Shown here in pieces: positions 1 through 6,345 of a stretch of 8,675 nt of DNA. Every line of letters begins with the position of its first letter. The stretch's first letter is position 1. Both the position numbers and the translations under genes were made by a program. The notes under the pieces were generated by a model that saw only the letters and a list, made by a program, of their open reading frames with translations, ran no database searches and was not told the DNA's origin. Source of the DNA: Enterobacterales bacterium (GTDB lineage Bacteria; Pseudomonadota; Gammaproteobacteria; Enterobacterales; Succinivibrionaceae); NCBI GenBank assembly GCA_900768635.1, contig CAAGDP010000003.1:1-8675 (forward strand), given 5' to 3'.

Positions 1-109
1 AACGCCACTTTAGATAGCAATATCTATCGGGGTTAAAGGTCGGAGGCGTAAGCCGTTATTACGACTGGGCAGTTACAAGCCCACTACCTTTAGGTGGTGG
101 GTAGTTGAC
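1..109 (+). mobile_element. Right end of an IS200/IS605-family (TnpB-bearing) transposon
   Basis: The stretch has the layout of an IS605-type right end. A 9-bp stem (80-88 with 93-101, one G-U pair, loop TTTA at 89-92) is followed by the short terminal sequence TAGTTGAC at 102-109. Upstream lie further small hairpins, including a perfect 6-bp stem 11-16/21-26 closed by the GNRA loop GCAA. Elements of this family have subterminal hairpins instead of terminal inverted repeats and move as single strands through the Y1 transposase TnpA. The transposase and nuclease genes would lie left of the window, so whether this is an intact or decayed copy cannot be seen. The family call comes from recognising the hairpin and terminal sequence, not from an alignment. 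Confidence 0.75.
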
Positions 110-126
110 ATATTCAAATATGTACA
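1..126 (+). ncRNA. 3' part of a TnpB-associated omega RNA (reRNA) with its guide segment
   Basis: In IS200/IS605 and IS1341-type elements the transcript covering the tnpB 3' end and the right end forms a scaffold that guides the TnpB nuclease, and the guide is the host sequence immediately outside the right end. Here the scaffold would finish at 109 with TAGTTGAC and the guide would begin at 110 (ATATTCAAATATGTAC, about 16 bases). Visible structure: stem 11-16/21-26 with GCAA loop, short stem 45-47/52-54 with GTAA loop, alternative pairing 47-51/59-63, TGGGC at 66-70 that can pair with GCCCA at 79-83, and the main stem 80-88/93-101. The 66-70 pairing competes with the main stem, which fits the pseudoknotted folds known for these RNAs. 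The 3' limit is approximate and the 5' end is outside the window. Confidence 0.6.
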
Positions 127-159
127 ACAGTTCCTGTATGTGGTATCTTTTCCTGTGAA

Positions 160-165
160 TATAAT
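160..165 (+). promoter_or_regulatory. Candidate -10 box for the SlyB-like lipoprotein gene
   Basis: A perfect TATAAT lies 47 bases before the start codon at 213, predicting transcription from about position 172. No good -35 hexamer sits 16-18 bases upstream (TATGTG at 137-142 is poor), so activation by a regulator or a different promoter is possible. The consensus-like TTGACA at 105-110 at the transposon edge is too far away to pair with this -10. Confidence 0.4.
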
Positions 166-212
166 TCCGTTCCTTCCTTCAAATTTAGATGATAAGGCTC
201 TAAAAGATAACT

Positions 213-806
213 ATGAAAAAAGTTCATTTAAAATTACTGGCACTTACTGCTTCAGCTGTTCTTACCGCAGGATTTCTTACTGGATGTACGTTCAAATATG
301 ATGAATTTAATCGCAGGGTTATGGAAGAAGGAGAGACTTACAGTGTTTCCTATGCCCAGATCATCAGCGCTACTCCTATAACTATCAAGGTGAACAAGTA
401 CGATTCAGATACGGCAACAACCGTCGGAGTTGTAGGCGGAGCTGTTGTTGGCGGAGTTATTGGATATAACTCTCATCATCATGATAATGATTATTTTTAC
501 AGTGACGGCTGGCATGATTATTATGAACATGATCGCTCCGGATCTGCAGGCGGTATGCTGGTGGGTGGTCTTATTGGTGCCGGTGTGGGATATTTAGCCG
601 GCAAGGCGGTGGAAGGAGCTAACAATATCAGCGGACTCAGATTAAATCTGAAAGGTACTAATGGTGAAAATTTTGCCATTGATGTACCGGAAGCTGAAGG
701 TCTTGTTTCCGGTGCTTATGTTCAGGTTAATACTACCCAGAGCGGTTATTCTCAGGTTATACCTATTACCGAGGATGCCTACCGTTTAGCCGTTTCCGGT
801 AACTGA
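213..806 (+). CDS. slyB: SlyB-like glycine-zipper outer-membrane lipoprotein
   Basis: A 197-residue lipoprotein precursor. Residues 1-24 form a signal peptide with the lipobox L22-T23-G24-C25; Thr at +2 (no Asp) fits sorting to the outer membrane. After Cys25 comes a segment like that of SlyB/Pcp (VSYAQI at 45-50, then PITIKV at 55-60), followed by two glycine-zipper hairpins at about 71-85 and 112-136, and a C-terminal beta-rich part (GLRLNLKG at 141-148, then a segment ending in a VQV strand near 170). SlyB is an outer-membrane lipoprotein that in enterobacteria belongs to the PhoPQ regulon and supports membrane integrity. This protein is longer than E. coli SlyB (155 residues), mainly because of a His/Asp/Tyr-rich insert at 87-109 between the zippers. 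The ribosome-binding site is weak (AAGG at 194-197 is distant). Its stop codon directly abuts that of the convergent helicase gene. Family membership is strong; strict orthology to slyB is inferred. Confidence 0.88.
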   Translation: MKKVHLKLLALTASAVLTAGFLTGCTFKYDEFNRRVMEEGETYSVSYAQIISATPITIKVNKYDSDTATTVGVVGGAVVGGVIGYNSHHHDNDYFYSDGWHDYYEHDRSGSAGGMLVGGLIGAGVGYLAGKAVEGANNISGLRLNLKGTNGENFAIDVPEAEGLVSGAYVQVNTTQSGYSQVIPITEDAYRLAVSGN

Positions 807-3326
807 TTATTTCTTCTTTTTCCGTGGATTATCCTCTTCTGTCGTGGCGGTAAGTCGTTTTACGATTTTGCCACGATAATTTTTGATGATCAGAGAGTTG
901 CGACTGAAATTCCGGAAAGGATACCAGGAGCATTTTTTCAGATCGGTATCAAATTGCTCCATGGACTGGTACACTTTATACCAGTTTTTATCTGTAGCGT
1001 TATATCTGTAGCCCAGCTTTTTTATATCATTGTTTTTATCAAATTCCAGATTCGCTATTACTGTGATCCTGCTTTTGATGGATTCATCAAATTCGGCAAG
1101 CATCTCCATAGTGTCACCTGGATTGTAGGGATCTGTCCTGAATAATTTTTCTTTGGAGGATGATCCGGTATTTACCTTGCGGGTACAGGCACATCGTTTA
1201 TCATCGTTAGGGTACAGAAGATAAAGATTATTTTTGGCCCGGGTAAGACCTACATAAATCAGCCGTTCTTCTTCCTCCTGAATCTTTTTTGAACTGATAC
1301 CTATGGAATAGAAGTAGGGACTGTCCGGATGGATATTTTCAAAATAGCATCCGGAGATATCTATAATCACCGTGTCAGCCTCAAGTCCCTTAAAGCCATG
1401 GATAGTGGACAGGATCAGACCGGGAAACTGCTTTTTAAGATGGTTGAATGAGGTAAGCTGATATTGTGTTCTGGTAAGAATAGCCAGTGTTTCCCCGGGA
1501 TATTTCATAAGTCTTGCCAGTGCAATAAGGGAAATTTCCTCCTGAATGCTCTGAATACCCAGCTCTTCCGCATTAATAAGATACAGATGCCCCTGATCCT
1601 CTCGGATGGCCCGACCCTGCTCCCCGGAACGATTATTTACAAGATTACTGTAATCGACAATTTCACTGCAGGAGCGGTAGTTTGCAGGAAGATTAAGGAG
1701 TGTGGCCGGTTTGAAGTATTCCGCGAATTTTTCAAAATAAACCAGATCAGATCCGGAATAATTGTTAATCGCCTGCCAGTCATCCCCCACACAACATAAT
1801 TTAATATTACTGTTAAGTTCAAGAATTGTCTGAATAAGATTAAAGTACAATGCAGTAAAGTCCTGAAATTCATCCACAATAATTACTGACAAGGACTGGG
1901 GAAGAGGATGGGCGGATTTGAGATTTTTTATGGCCTCAGGAAATATGGACAGGTAGTCATGCTGATCTGACCGGGAGCGGATTTCTTCATAGAGAGGGTA
2001 GATCCTGCTCATAATAAATTCAAATGCCTGAATTGCCGGTTGTTTTTGTTTGCGGTTTTCATTAAAAGAGGTGATCCTGCTGATCACATCCTGAGGATCA
2101 TTACCATGGTTTTTGGCAAGGACAATAAAGCTTTCAGCCAATTCACAAAAGCGCTGATAGGCATATCCCGCATTCTGGAAAATTGTGAAAAGATCCTGAC
2201 GCACCGGTTCATAACCGAGTTTTTCTCGGAGCAGAGATTGCAGGCTTTCCTCCCGGGTCCGGGAAATGCGTGATGAAAGTTGCTCGGGAATATCACTGAT
2301 AATAATCCCGTTTTTACCGGCGATTTCCTCCTCTTTTTGATGGATTATTTTGGTCAGAAGTTCAGCACTTTTGGTATTGCCTGTATTCTTTTTTAATGAT
2401 TGATATAAGAGATCCAGCTCCTCAGTAGCGGTATGGAGATCCACATATCCCTGTCTGCCTTCAATTTGAAATTTTCCTGAGGTCCTGGAGTTGGCGGGAG
2501 GTGTATATAAAAAGGGAATATTTCTGGTGAGGAGATAATTGGCCAGATGCACATCCCGGGATGAAGCCAGAGCAATACCGTTTAAGGAGCGGAATGGTGA
2601 GCGTCGATATTCAGGGGAAAATTCTTCAGCAAAATGAGTACATCCCAGATATAGAAAATGAAGAAGAAACTGACGACCTTCTGCTCCGGAATACAATGAC
2701 TGTACGGCCTGATCCAGAATTGCTGGATTGATGGAACTGTTGCCTTGAACAAATCTTCCTGCAGGTTTGACAATTCGATAAGCCAGAGAATGAAAAGTCA
2801 GGATAAGAGGCAGTGTTACGGAACTTGCGGAAATGGCTTGTTCCAATATGTGCTCGGCATCTTCCCAGCGCCCGGTTCCGTTGCTGTTCAGTTCATTTTT
2901 ACAGGATGTCACTTCTTCCGGGGAAGCAAGCTGGAAAAACAGCCGTTTCCTGATGGTGAAGACTGCATTGCGGTTAAAGGCCAGCAACATAATTGACTGG
3001 GCAGGAACCTGACAGTGTCTGATCAGAAACAATGATTTGGCTACCATAGTAGTGGTTTTGCCGGAGCCGGCTCTGGCGGCAATCAGTGTCCTGGGGCTGA
3101 GATCGGCAATGGCAGCACATTGATCATCATCCGGATGAATGGAATTGTGACAGTTGCTGGCAAACCACTGTTTTACAAATTCAGCTTTCTTTTTCAGGTA
3201 ATCTTTATGAGAGATCTGATTTTTAAATTGCTGGTTATAACAGTTGTCGGCATCCAGAAATTTTTCAGTGAAAATCTTCTGCAGTTGTTTATTCAGAGTT
3301 GATTTTTTTGAGGATTTTGCAGGCAT
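807..3326 (-). CDS. Superfamily 1 DNA helicase, helicase IV (HelD)/UvrD-like, with a DUF5710-like C-terminal module
   Basis: An 839-residue cytoplasmic ATP-dependent helicase, expected to be a 3'-5' single-strand translocase. All core motifs are visible: Walker A ARAGSGKTT (84-92, Lys90), Ia LLAFNRNA (114-121), Ib LTFHSLA (176-182), II VDEFQD (484-489), III GDDWQAI (514-520), IV NYRS (549-552), V STIHGFKGLEAD (640-651), VI YVGLTRAKN (691-699). The GDDWQ form of motif III is typical of helicase IV (E. coli HelD, 684 residues). Residues about 255-275 resemble the segment that precedes a nuclease-like PDF...E insert in HelD relatives, but the acidic residues are not evident. Residues 757-785 (LEFDKN, KKLGYRYNATDKNWYK) resemble DUF5710, a small module found on DNA-processing proteins. 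The tail ends in RKKKK. The start ATG (3324-3326) has no clear Shine-Dalgarno; a promoter lies about 65 bases upstream. No partner genes are adjacent, so a defence role is not supported. A generic UvrD-family repair helicase is the alternative reading. Confidence 0.93.
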   Translation of the reverse strand: MPAKSSKKSTLNKQLQKIFTEKFLDADNCYNQQFKNQISHKDYLKKKAEFVKQWFASNCHNSIHPDDDQCAAIADLSPRTLIAARAGSGKTTTMVAKSLFLIRHCQVPAQSIMLLAFNRNAVFTIRKRLFFQLASPEEVTSCKNELNSNGTGRWEDAEHILEQAISASSVTLPLILTFHSLAYRIVKPAGRFVQGNSSINPAILDQAVQSLYSGAEGRQFLLHFLYLGCTHFAEEFSPEYRRSPFRSLNGIALASSRDVHLANYLLTRNIPFLYTPPANSRTSGKFQIEGRQGYVDLHTATEELDLLYQSLKKNTGNTKSAELLTKIIHQKEEEIAGKNGIIISDIPEQLSSRISRTREESLQSLLREKLGYEPVRQDLFTIFQNAGYAYQRFCELAESFIVLAKNHGNDPQDVISRITSFNENRKQKQPAIQAFEFIMSRIYPLYEEIRSRSDQHDYLSIFPEAIKNLKSAHPLPQSLSVIIVDEFQDFTALYFNLIQTILELNSNIKLCCVGDDWQAINNYSGSDLVYFEKFAEYFKPATLLNLPANYRSCSEIVDYSNLVNNRSGEQGRAIREDQGHLYLINAEELGIQSIQEEISLIALARLMKYPGETLAILTRTQYQLTSFNHLKKQFPGLILSTIHGFKGLEADTVIIDISGCYFENIHPDSPYFYSIGISSKKIQEEEERLIYVGLTRAKNNLYLLYPNDDKRCACTRKVNTGSSSKEKLFRTDPYNPGDTMEMLAEFDESIKSRITVIANLEFDKNNDIKKLGYRYNATDKNWYKVYQSMEQFDTDLKKCSWYPFRNFSRNSLIIKNYRGKIVKRLTATTEEDNPRKKKK
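842..884 (+). terminator. Candidate intrinsic terminator for the lipoprotein gene, inside the helicase tail
   Basis: A 7-bp perfect stem TCGTGGC (842-848) / GCCACGA (870-876) encloses a 21-base loop that can itself form GTAA/TTAC (850-853/860-863). It is followed by TAATTTTT (877-884). It lies 36 bases past the lipoprotein stop codon and within antisense codons of the helicase C terminus. The loop is long and the T run short, so termination strength is uncertain. Confidence 0.42.
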
Positions 3327-3390
3327 GACAAATCGGTATGGATCTAACAGGCAGAAAGTGCCAGAAAATTTATGTATCTAATGCTGTCTC

Positions 3391-3418
3391 ATTATAATTC
3401 AAGAAAGGTTGGTAACAA
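3391..3418 (-). promoter_or_regulatory. Sigma-70 promoter of the helicase gene
   Basis: On the minus strand TTGTTA (3418-3413) is followed after 16 bases by a perfect TATAAT (3396-3391). Transcription would start near 3384, giving a leader of about 58 bases before the ATG at 3326. Confidence 0.65.
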
Positions 3419-3843
3419 ATACTTTTATGTTCGGGATTAGCGCCAAAATCAGGTATACCGTTACTATTCACACCCCTAGACCTTTTGTCTAATATTTATC
3501 CTGATGATGACTGTTTCTTCCTTAAATAATGGATTCAAGTAGAGAGTTTCTGATAATAAAAGTTAGTCTATCAACAAAAAAATTAGAAAGAACGATCATT
3601 TCTCCAGACAGGTTCTGAAAGTTTCGTACAGGTGATCAGATCCGCAGATCTAAAATAAACAACAGGTTTAAGAATGTGAACAGCAATGGTGCCACCAAGA
3701 GATTTGAATGAACAATCATATATCCTACAGGTAGGGCAGGTTTGAAAGATGCCAGGATCTGCGGTTTCTTTCCGCCAATATGAGTTTTCGGAGTAAATTC
3801 GGGTTAAAATCTAGCCATATCAGATAATATTTAAAAAAAGAGT
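3419..3843. other. Gene-free AT-rich stretch between helicase and tRNA promoters
   Basis: No ORF with a credible start and ribosome-binding site was found. The stretch holds a small hairpin (TAGAC 3477-3481 / GTCTA 3487-3491) next to a 17-base run at 3460-3476 that may be a transposon-end remnant. It also holds a stop-free minus-strand reading frame without a start codon (3586-3810), a 9-bp inverted repeat CCGCAGATC (3642-3650) / GATCTGCGG (3756-3764), and the direct repeat TACAGGT (3627-3633 and 3726-3732). These look like relics; none has an assigned function. Confidence 0.5.
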
Positions 3844-3872
3844 TTGACGAATATAGCTAAAATAATTAATAT
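3844..3872 (+). promoter_or_regulatory. Strong sigma-70 promoter of the tRNA cluster
   Basis: TTGACG (3844-3849), a 17-base spacer and TAATAT (3867-3872) are near consensus. The following GCACG discriminator is GC-rich, as in stable-RNA promoters under stringent (ppGpp/DksA) control. The start point would be about 3879, giving a leader of roughly 38 bases before the first mature tRNA at 3917. Confidence 0.75.
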
Positions 3873-3916
3873 ATGCACGTTGATTGACGGATGCAGCTCC
3901 AGCTACTCCGAAGTTT

Positions 3917-3993
<77 letters not shown>

Positions 3994-4017
3994 TCAGTCA
4001 GCGGCCACAGTCATAAT

Positions 4018-4094
4018 GGTGAGAATAGCTCAGTTGGTAGAGTCCCGGATTGTGATTCCGGTTGTCGTGGGTTCGAGCCCCATTTCTCACCCCA
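4018..4094 (+). tRNA. tRNA-His (anticodon GTG)
   Basis: A 77-base gene including the histidine-specific extra 5' base G-1 (4018), which pairs with C73 (4091), and an encoded CCA (4092-4094). The acceptor GTGAGAA/TTCTCAC, the anticodon stem CCGGA/TCCGG and the T arm are intact. The anticodon GTG is at 4052-4054. The body closely matches E. coli hisR. Only 5 bases separate it from tRNA-Leu. Confidence 0.97.
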
Positions 4095-4099
4095 TTTCT

Positions 4100-4182
4100 G
4101 CGGAAGTGGCGAAATTGGTAGACGCACCAGATTTAGGTTCTGGCGCCTGTGCGTGAGAGTTCGAGTCTCTCCTTCCGCACCA
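4100..4182 (+). tRNA. tRNA-Leu (anticodon TAG)
   Basis: An 83-base class II tRNA. The acceptor GCGGAAG/CTTCCGC, the anticodon stem CCAGA/TCTGG (4127-4131/4139-4143) with loop TTTAGGT, and the encoded CCA (4180-4182) are clear. The anticodon TAG (4134-4136) reads CTN codons, as in E. coli leuW. The variable arm is a few bases shorter than in E. coli. No convincing terminator follows. Confidence 0.97.
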
Positions 4183-4417
4183 TCTCTCTAAGAAGTCCTT
4201 TTAAGTTCCTTATCCAGCTAACCTTCTAATTGCTTACCGGTTTATTTTTCATCACGTCAATTAAGTTGGTGTGTATCGGTTAAGGTTATTTCAGATTACT
4301 GACAGTTACTGTAGCATGTAACCGTTTGTGGTATATATTTTTATCTGTCTGAATTATTTTACAGTTCAAAAGCAGCATGGCCACTTAAGTAAATGTTTAT
4401 GCTGTTATATATACATC
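4183..4417. other. Gene-free region after the tRNA cluster, with nested dyads
   Basis: No coding region or clear intrinsic terminator is visible. An outer inverted repeat CGGTTA (4277-4282) / TAACCG (4319-4324) encloses a perfect inner dyad ACAGT-T-ACTGT (4302-4312). These could be a tRNA-operon processing or termination structure or a protein-binding site, but there is no U-run to make them a terminator. DNA downstream of tRNA genes is a common integration site; no copy of the tRNA-Leu 3' end is repeated in the window. Confidence 0.4.
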
Positions 4418-4608
4418 CTGTACGGGGAGGGCATCATCTATTACCAAAAGGATGGTAATTAAGACGAAAAAACTGTATTGCACTTGCTAAAGCTCTAAAA
4501 GCCTCAAAATAGATGCTAGAGATAAATCCAGATTTCTTTACACCGGGCAATTTTTATGAAGAGTGTAGAGAAAAATTAAGACAATACCTGTTAAATTTTC
4601 AGAAATAA
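4418..4608 (+). pseudogene. Possible decayed coding remnant (unrecognised)
   Basis: Protein-like text appears in pieces broken by a frameshift and a stop. From 4418 one frame reads LYGEGIIYYQKDGN up to TAA (4460-4462). Another frame reads RRKNCIALAKALKASK from 4462, is interrupted by TAG (4510-4512), and continues as a 31-residue stretch 4513-4605 (MLEINPDFFTPGNF, then EECREKLRQYLLNFQK) ending at TAA 4606-4608. The composition is more protein-like than expected of intergenic DNA. No family is recognised, and no ribosome-binding site precedes the ATG at 4513. A real 31-residue peptide or chance are the alternatives. Confidence 0.3.
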
Positions 4609-4714
4609 CCAAAGTGACAGAGGATCAGCTCATTTGGTCCTCCAAATATTCCGCTTCTTCGAATTTAGAGATCCTGACGATCCGAGCAGGCATAAGATCT
4701 CAGATCGCCTGTGA
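4609..4714. other. Short intergenic stretch downstream of galM
   Basis: It contains a perfect 6-bp hairpin ATTTGG/CCAAAT (4632-4637/4642-4647) with a 4-base loop, and a wider dyad CAGGC/GCCTG (about 4687-4710) enclosing GATC repeats. Neither has a T run on the minus strand, so no intrinsic terminator for the galM transcript can be named. Confidence 0.35.
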
Positions 4715-5752
4715 TTAATAAAAGCGTAATTTCAGGTAATGATTAAGGGGATCCTGAGGTGTTACGGGAGGATTGATCTCTCTGAAAGCAGACAGGTGAG
4801 GTGCATCAGGGAAATATTCCGGTTCAACGCAAACTGCAGAATGGCTCTGATACTCTTCCGAATTGTCGGCTGCTGTCATTTCATGACCTGGTGAGGACAT
4901 AAAATTGGCAGTGTAAAGTTGAAAAGCCGGGTAGTCGGAGCTTAAAGCCATATGAAGCTTTTCATCACCTGAGGTAAGAGTCAGAAATTCTTCCGGAGAA
5001 TCAGCTGGTTTGATTAATGGATGATCATATCCCTGAAAGATCTGATAGTCGGGGATTTTGTTAAGATCTTTTCCGATGGTTTTTTCTTCTCTGAAGTCAA
5101 AGGGTGTTCCCAGGGTTTTAAGGATTTTTCCGGTGGGAATGCCGTCTGATGCCAGTTCCAGATATTCAGAGGCTGAACTCCGGATTTTATGATCCAGCAC
5201 CGGACTGTTACAGCCGTTTAAATTGAAATAGCAATGACTGGTAATGCTGGCATAGGTTTTTTTGTCGCATTTCCCCTGAAATTTAATAAGCAGTGAAGAT
5301 TTTTCTGCCAGGGAGTAGGTAACTTTCAGATGAAAGTTTCCCGGAAATCCCATATCCCCGTCGGGAGAAAGCAGGGAACATTCCAGAGTGTCGGAACTGA
5401 TTTTTTCCATATGAAAAATCCGCCGGTTGAAACCCTCATCTCCCCCGTGAAGACAGTGCTGAAATCTGGACTGCAGCTGATAAGTATCACCGTCAATGGT
5501 AAAGGTGGAATTGGCGATGCGATTGGCAAAACGACCTACTATGGCATTTACTGCTACTTTTTGCCGATACCAGTCTTCAAGGGTTTTAAGACGTAACAAT
5601 ACTGATCGAGAAGCCTCCCCTGGTACGGGAACCTGCATATCTAAAATGGTGGCACCCCAGGCCATGGCATCCAGGGTTATTCCGTCAGGACCGGTGATAG
5701 TGAAGATCTCAGGATAATCTGAGGTATATTTGGGTGTAATGTTTTGAGACAT
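4715..5752 (-). CDS. galM: Aldose 1-epimerase (galactose mutarotase)
   Basis: A 345-residue protein, essentially the length of E. coli GalM (346). It interconverts the alpha and beta anomers of galactose, glucose and related aldoses, feeding the Leloir pathway. Family motifs are in order: GRFANRIA (73-80), HCLHGG (99-104), SHCYFNLNG (172-180), GYDHPL (241-246) and EPEYFPDAPH (310-319). Inferred catalytic and binding residues are Arg74, His102, His173, Asp243 and the base Glu310, matching the Arg/His/His/Asp/Glu set known from the Lactococcus enzyme. There is no signal peptide, so it should be cytoplasmic. The start ATG is fixed by AGAGG (5762-5758 on the minus strand) five bases upstream, lying in the 11-base gap after the preceding gene, which implies co-transcription. 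No galK, galT or galE is next to it, so its sugar context here is unknown. Confidence 0.95.
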   Translation of the reverse strand: MSQNITPKYTSDYPEIFTITGPDGITLDAMAWGATILDMQVPVPGEASRSVLLRLKTLEDWYRQKVAVNAIVGRFANRIANSTFTIDGDTYQLQSRFQHCLHGGDEGFNRRIFHMEKISSDTLECSLLSPDGDMGFPGNFHLKVTYSLAEKSSLLIKFQGKCDKKTYASITSHCYFNLNGCNSPVLDHKIRSSASEYLELASDGIPTGKILKTLGTPFDFREEKTIGKDLNKIPDYQIFQGYDHPLIKPADSPEEFLTLTSGDEKLHMALSSDYPAFQLYTANFMSSPGHEMTAADNSEEYQSHSAVCVEPEYFPDAPHLSAFREINPPVTPQDPLNHYLKLRFY

Positions 5753-5763
5753 GGAAACCTCTG

Positions 5764-6315
5764 TTAATATTCCGGAGCCAGAATAATCGGTTCCGGCAAT
5801 GGTGTATCAGGAGGATTTTCGCTGCACAGTCCTTTTCTGGTACTGTTTATCACCTGATCCTGAAACAGCATGGAAGTCTGCATAAGTTTAGGCAGTTCTT
5901 CCTTGGCCTCTCTGGTATACATATTTTTTAGAATGATGGCGGAAAAGATCTGTTCATCCAGACCTTCAAAGCTGGCCACGGATTCCCAGACATTAATATT
6001 CAGATTATTACTGCAGATCACATGAAGAGCACCGGTACCGGTTTTGGAGATCTGAGAACTGTTGCAACCCAGTTTTTCGATAAAAATATCAGTTATATCC
6101 TTCACCGATGCAATATTGTTGTTAATGGATACAAAATAGGTGAAACTGCTGTCTCGTACCTTGTTGTTCTGAAAGGTGATGAAAGAATCGCAGGGACGTT
6201 GGCTGACAATAGACCAGCCTTCAGGATTATCTATATGTTCGTATTCTTCATTGGCAAGGGTAATTTCCCAGAGAAAACAGAGGAGGATCAATTTAAATAA
6301 AGGAAGTATTTTCAT
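5764..6315 (-). CDS. Small secreted protein with four cysteines, unknown function
   Basis: A 183-residue protein of no family I recognise. Residues 1-21 are a typical Sec signal peptide (Lys2, hydrophobic core, probable cleavage after TLA at 19-21), and there is no lipobox, so a soluble periplasmic protein is expected. The mature part has four cysteines (42, 84, 101, 164), an even number compatible with two disulfides. It begins with a small polar segment (NPEGWSIVSQRPCDSFITF at 30-48) and ends in a proline-rich tail (about 168-183). The gene sits 30 bases after the Sel1-repeat gene and 11 bases before galM, all on one strand. A role linked to the membrane-anchored Sel1 protein is more likely than one with galM, but this is inference from position alone. 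The start ATG has no obvious Shine-Dalgarno. Confidence 0.85.
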   Translation of the reverse strand: MKILPLFKLILLCFLWEITLANEEYEHIDNPEGWSIVSQRPCDSFITFQNNKVRDSSFTYFVSINNNIASVKDITDIFIEKLGCNSSQISKTGTGALHVICSNNLNINVWESVASFEGLDEQIFSAIILKNMYTREAKEELPKLMQTSMLFQDQVINSTRKGLCSENPPDTPLPEPIILAPEY

Positions 6316-6345
6316 AATCTAGTTTTCAGAAGTGAAACAGCAGGT

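Noticed and set aside
1..36. Reading frame open from the left edge to TAA at 34-36 as the last residues of TnpB
   Set aside because: Only 11 codons are visible and they show no TnpB-specific motif. The placement is plausible but cannot be supported.
105..110. TTGACA as a -35 box at the transposon edge driving the lipoprotein gene
   Set aside because: No -10 lies 15-19 bases downstream; the nearest TATAAT is about 50 bases away.
807..3326. Helicase as part of a defence island
   Set aside because: No nuclease, methylase, protease or other defence partner is adjacent; the neighbours are a lipoprotein and tRNA genes.
3607..3745. Three CAGGTT-containing segments as a CRISPR or regular repeat array
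   Set aside because: The shared core is only about six bases and spacing is irregular (about 53 and 75 bases).
5326..5717. Overlapping ORFs on both strands within galM
   Set aside because: galM has full-length family motifs in its own frame, so these are shadows.
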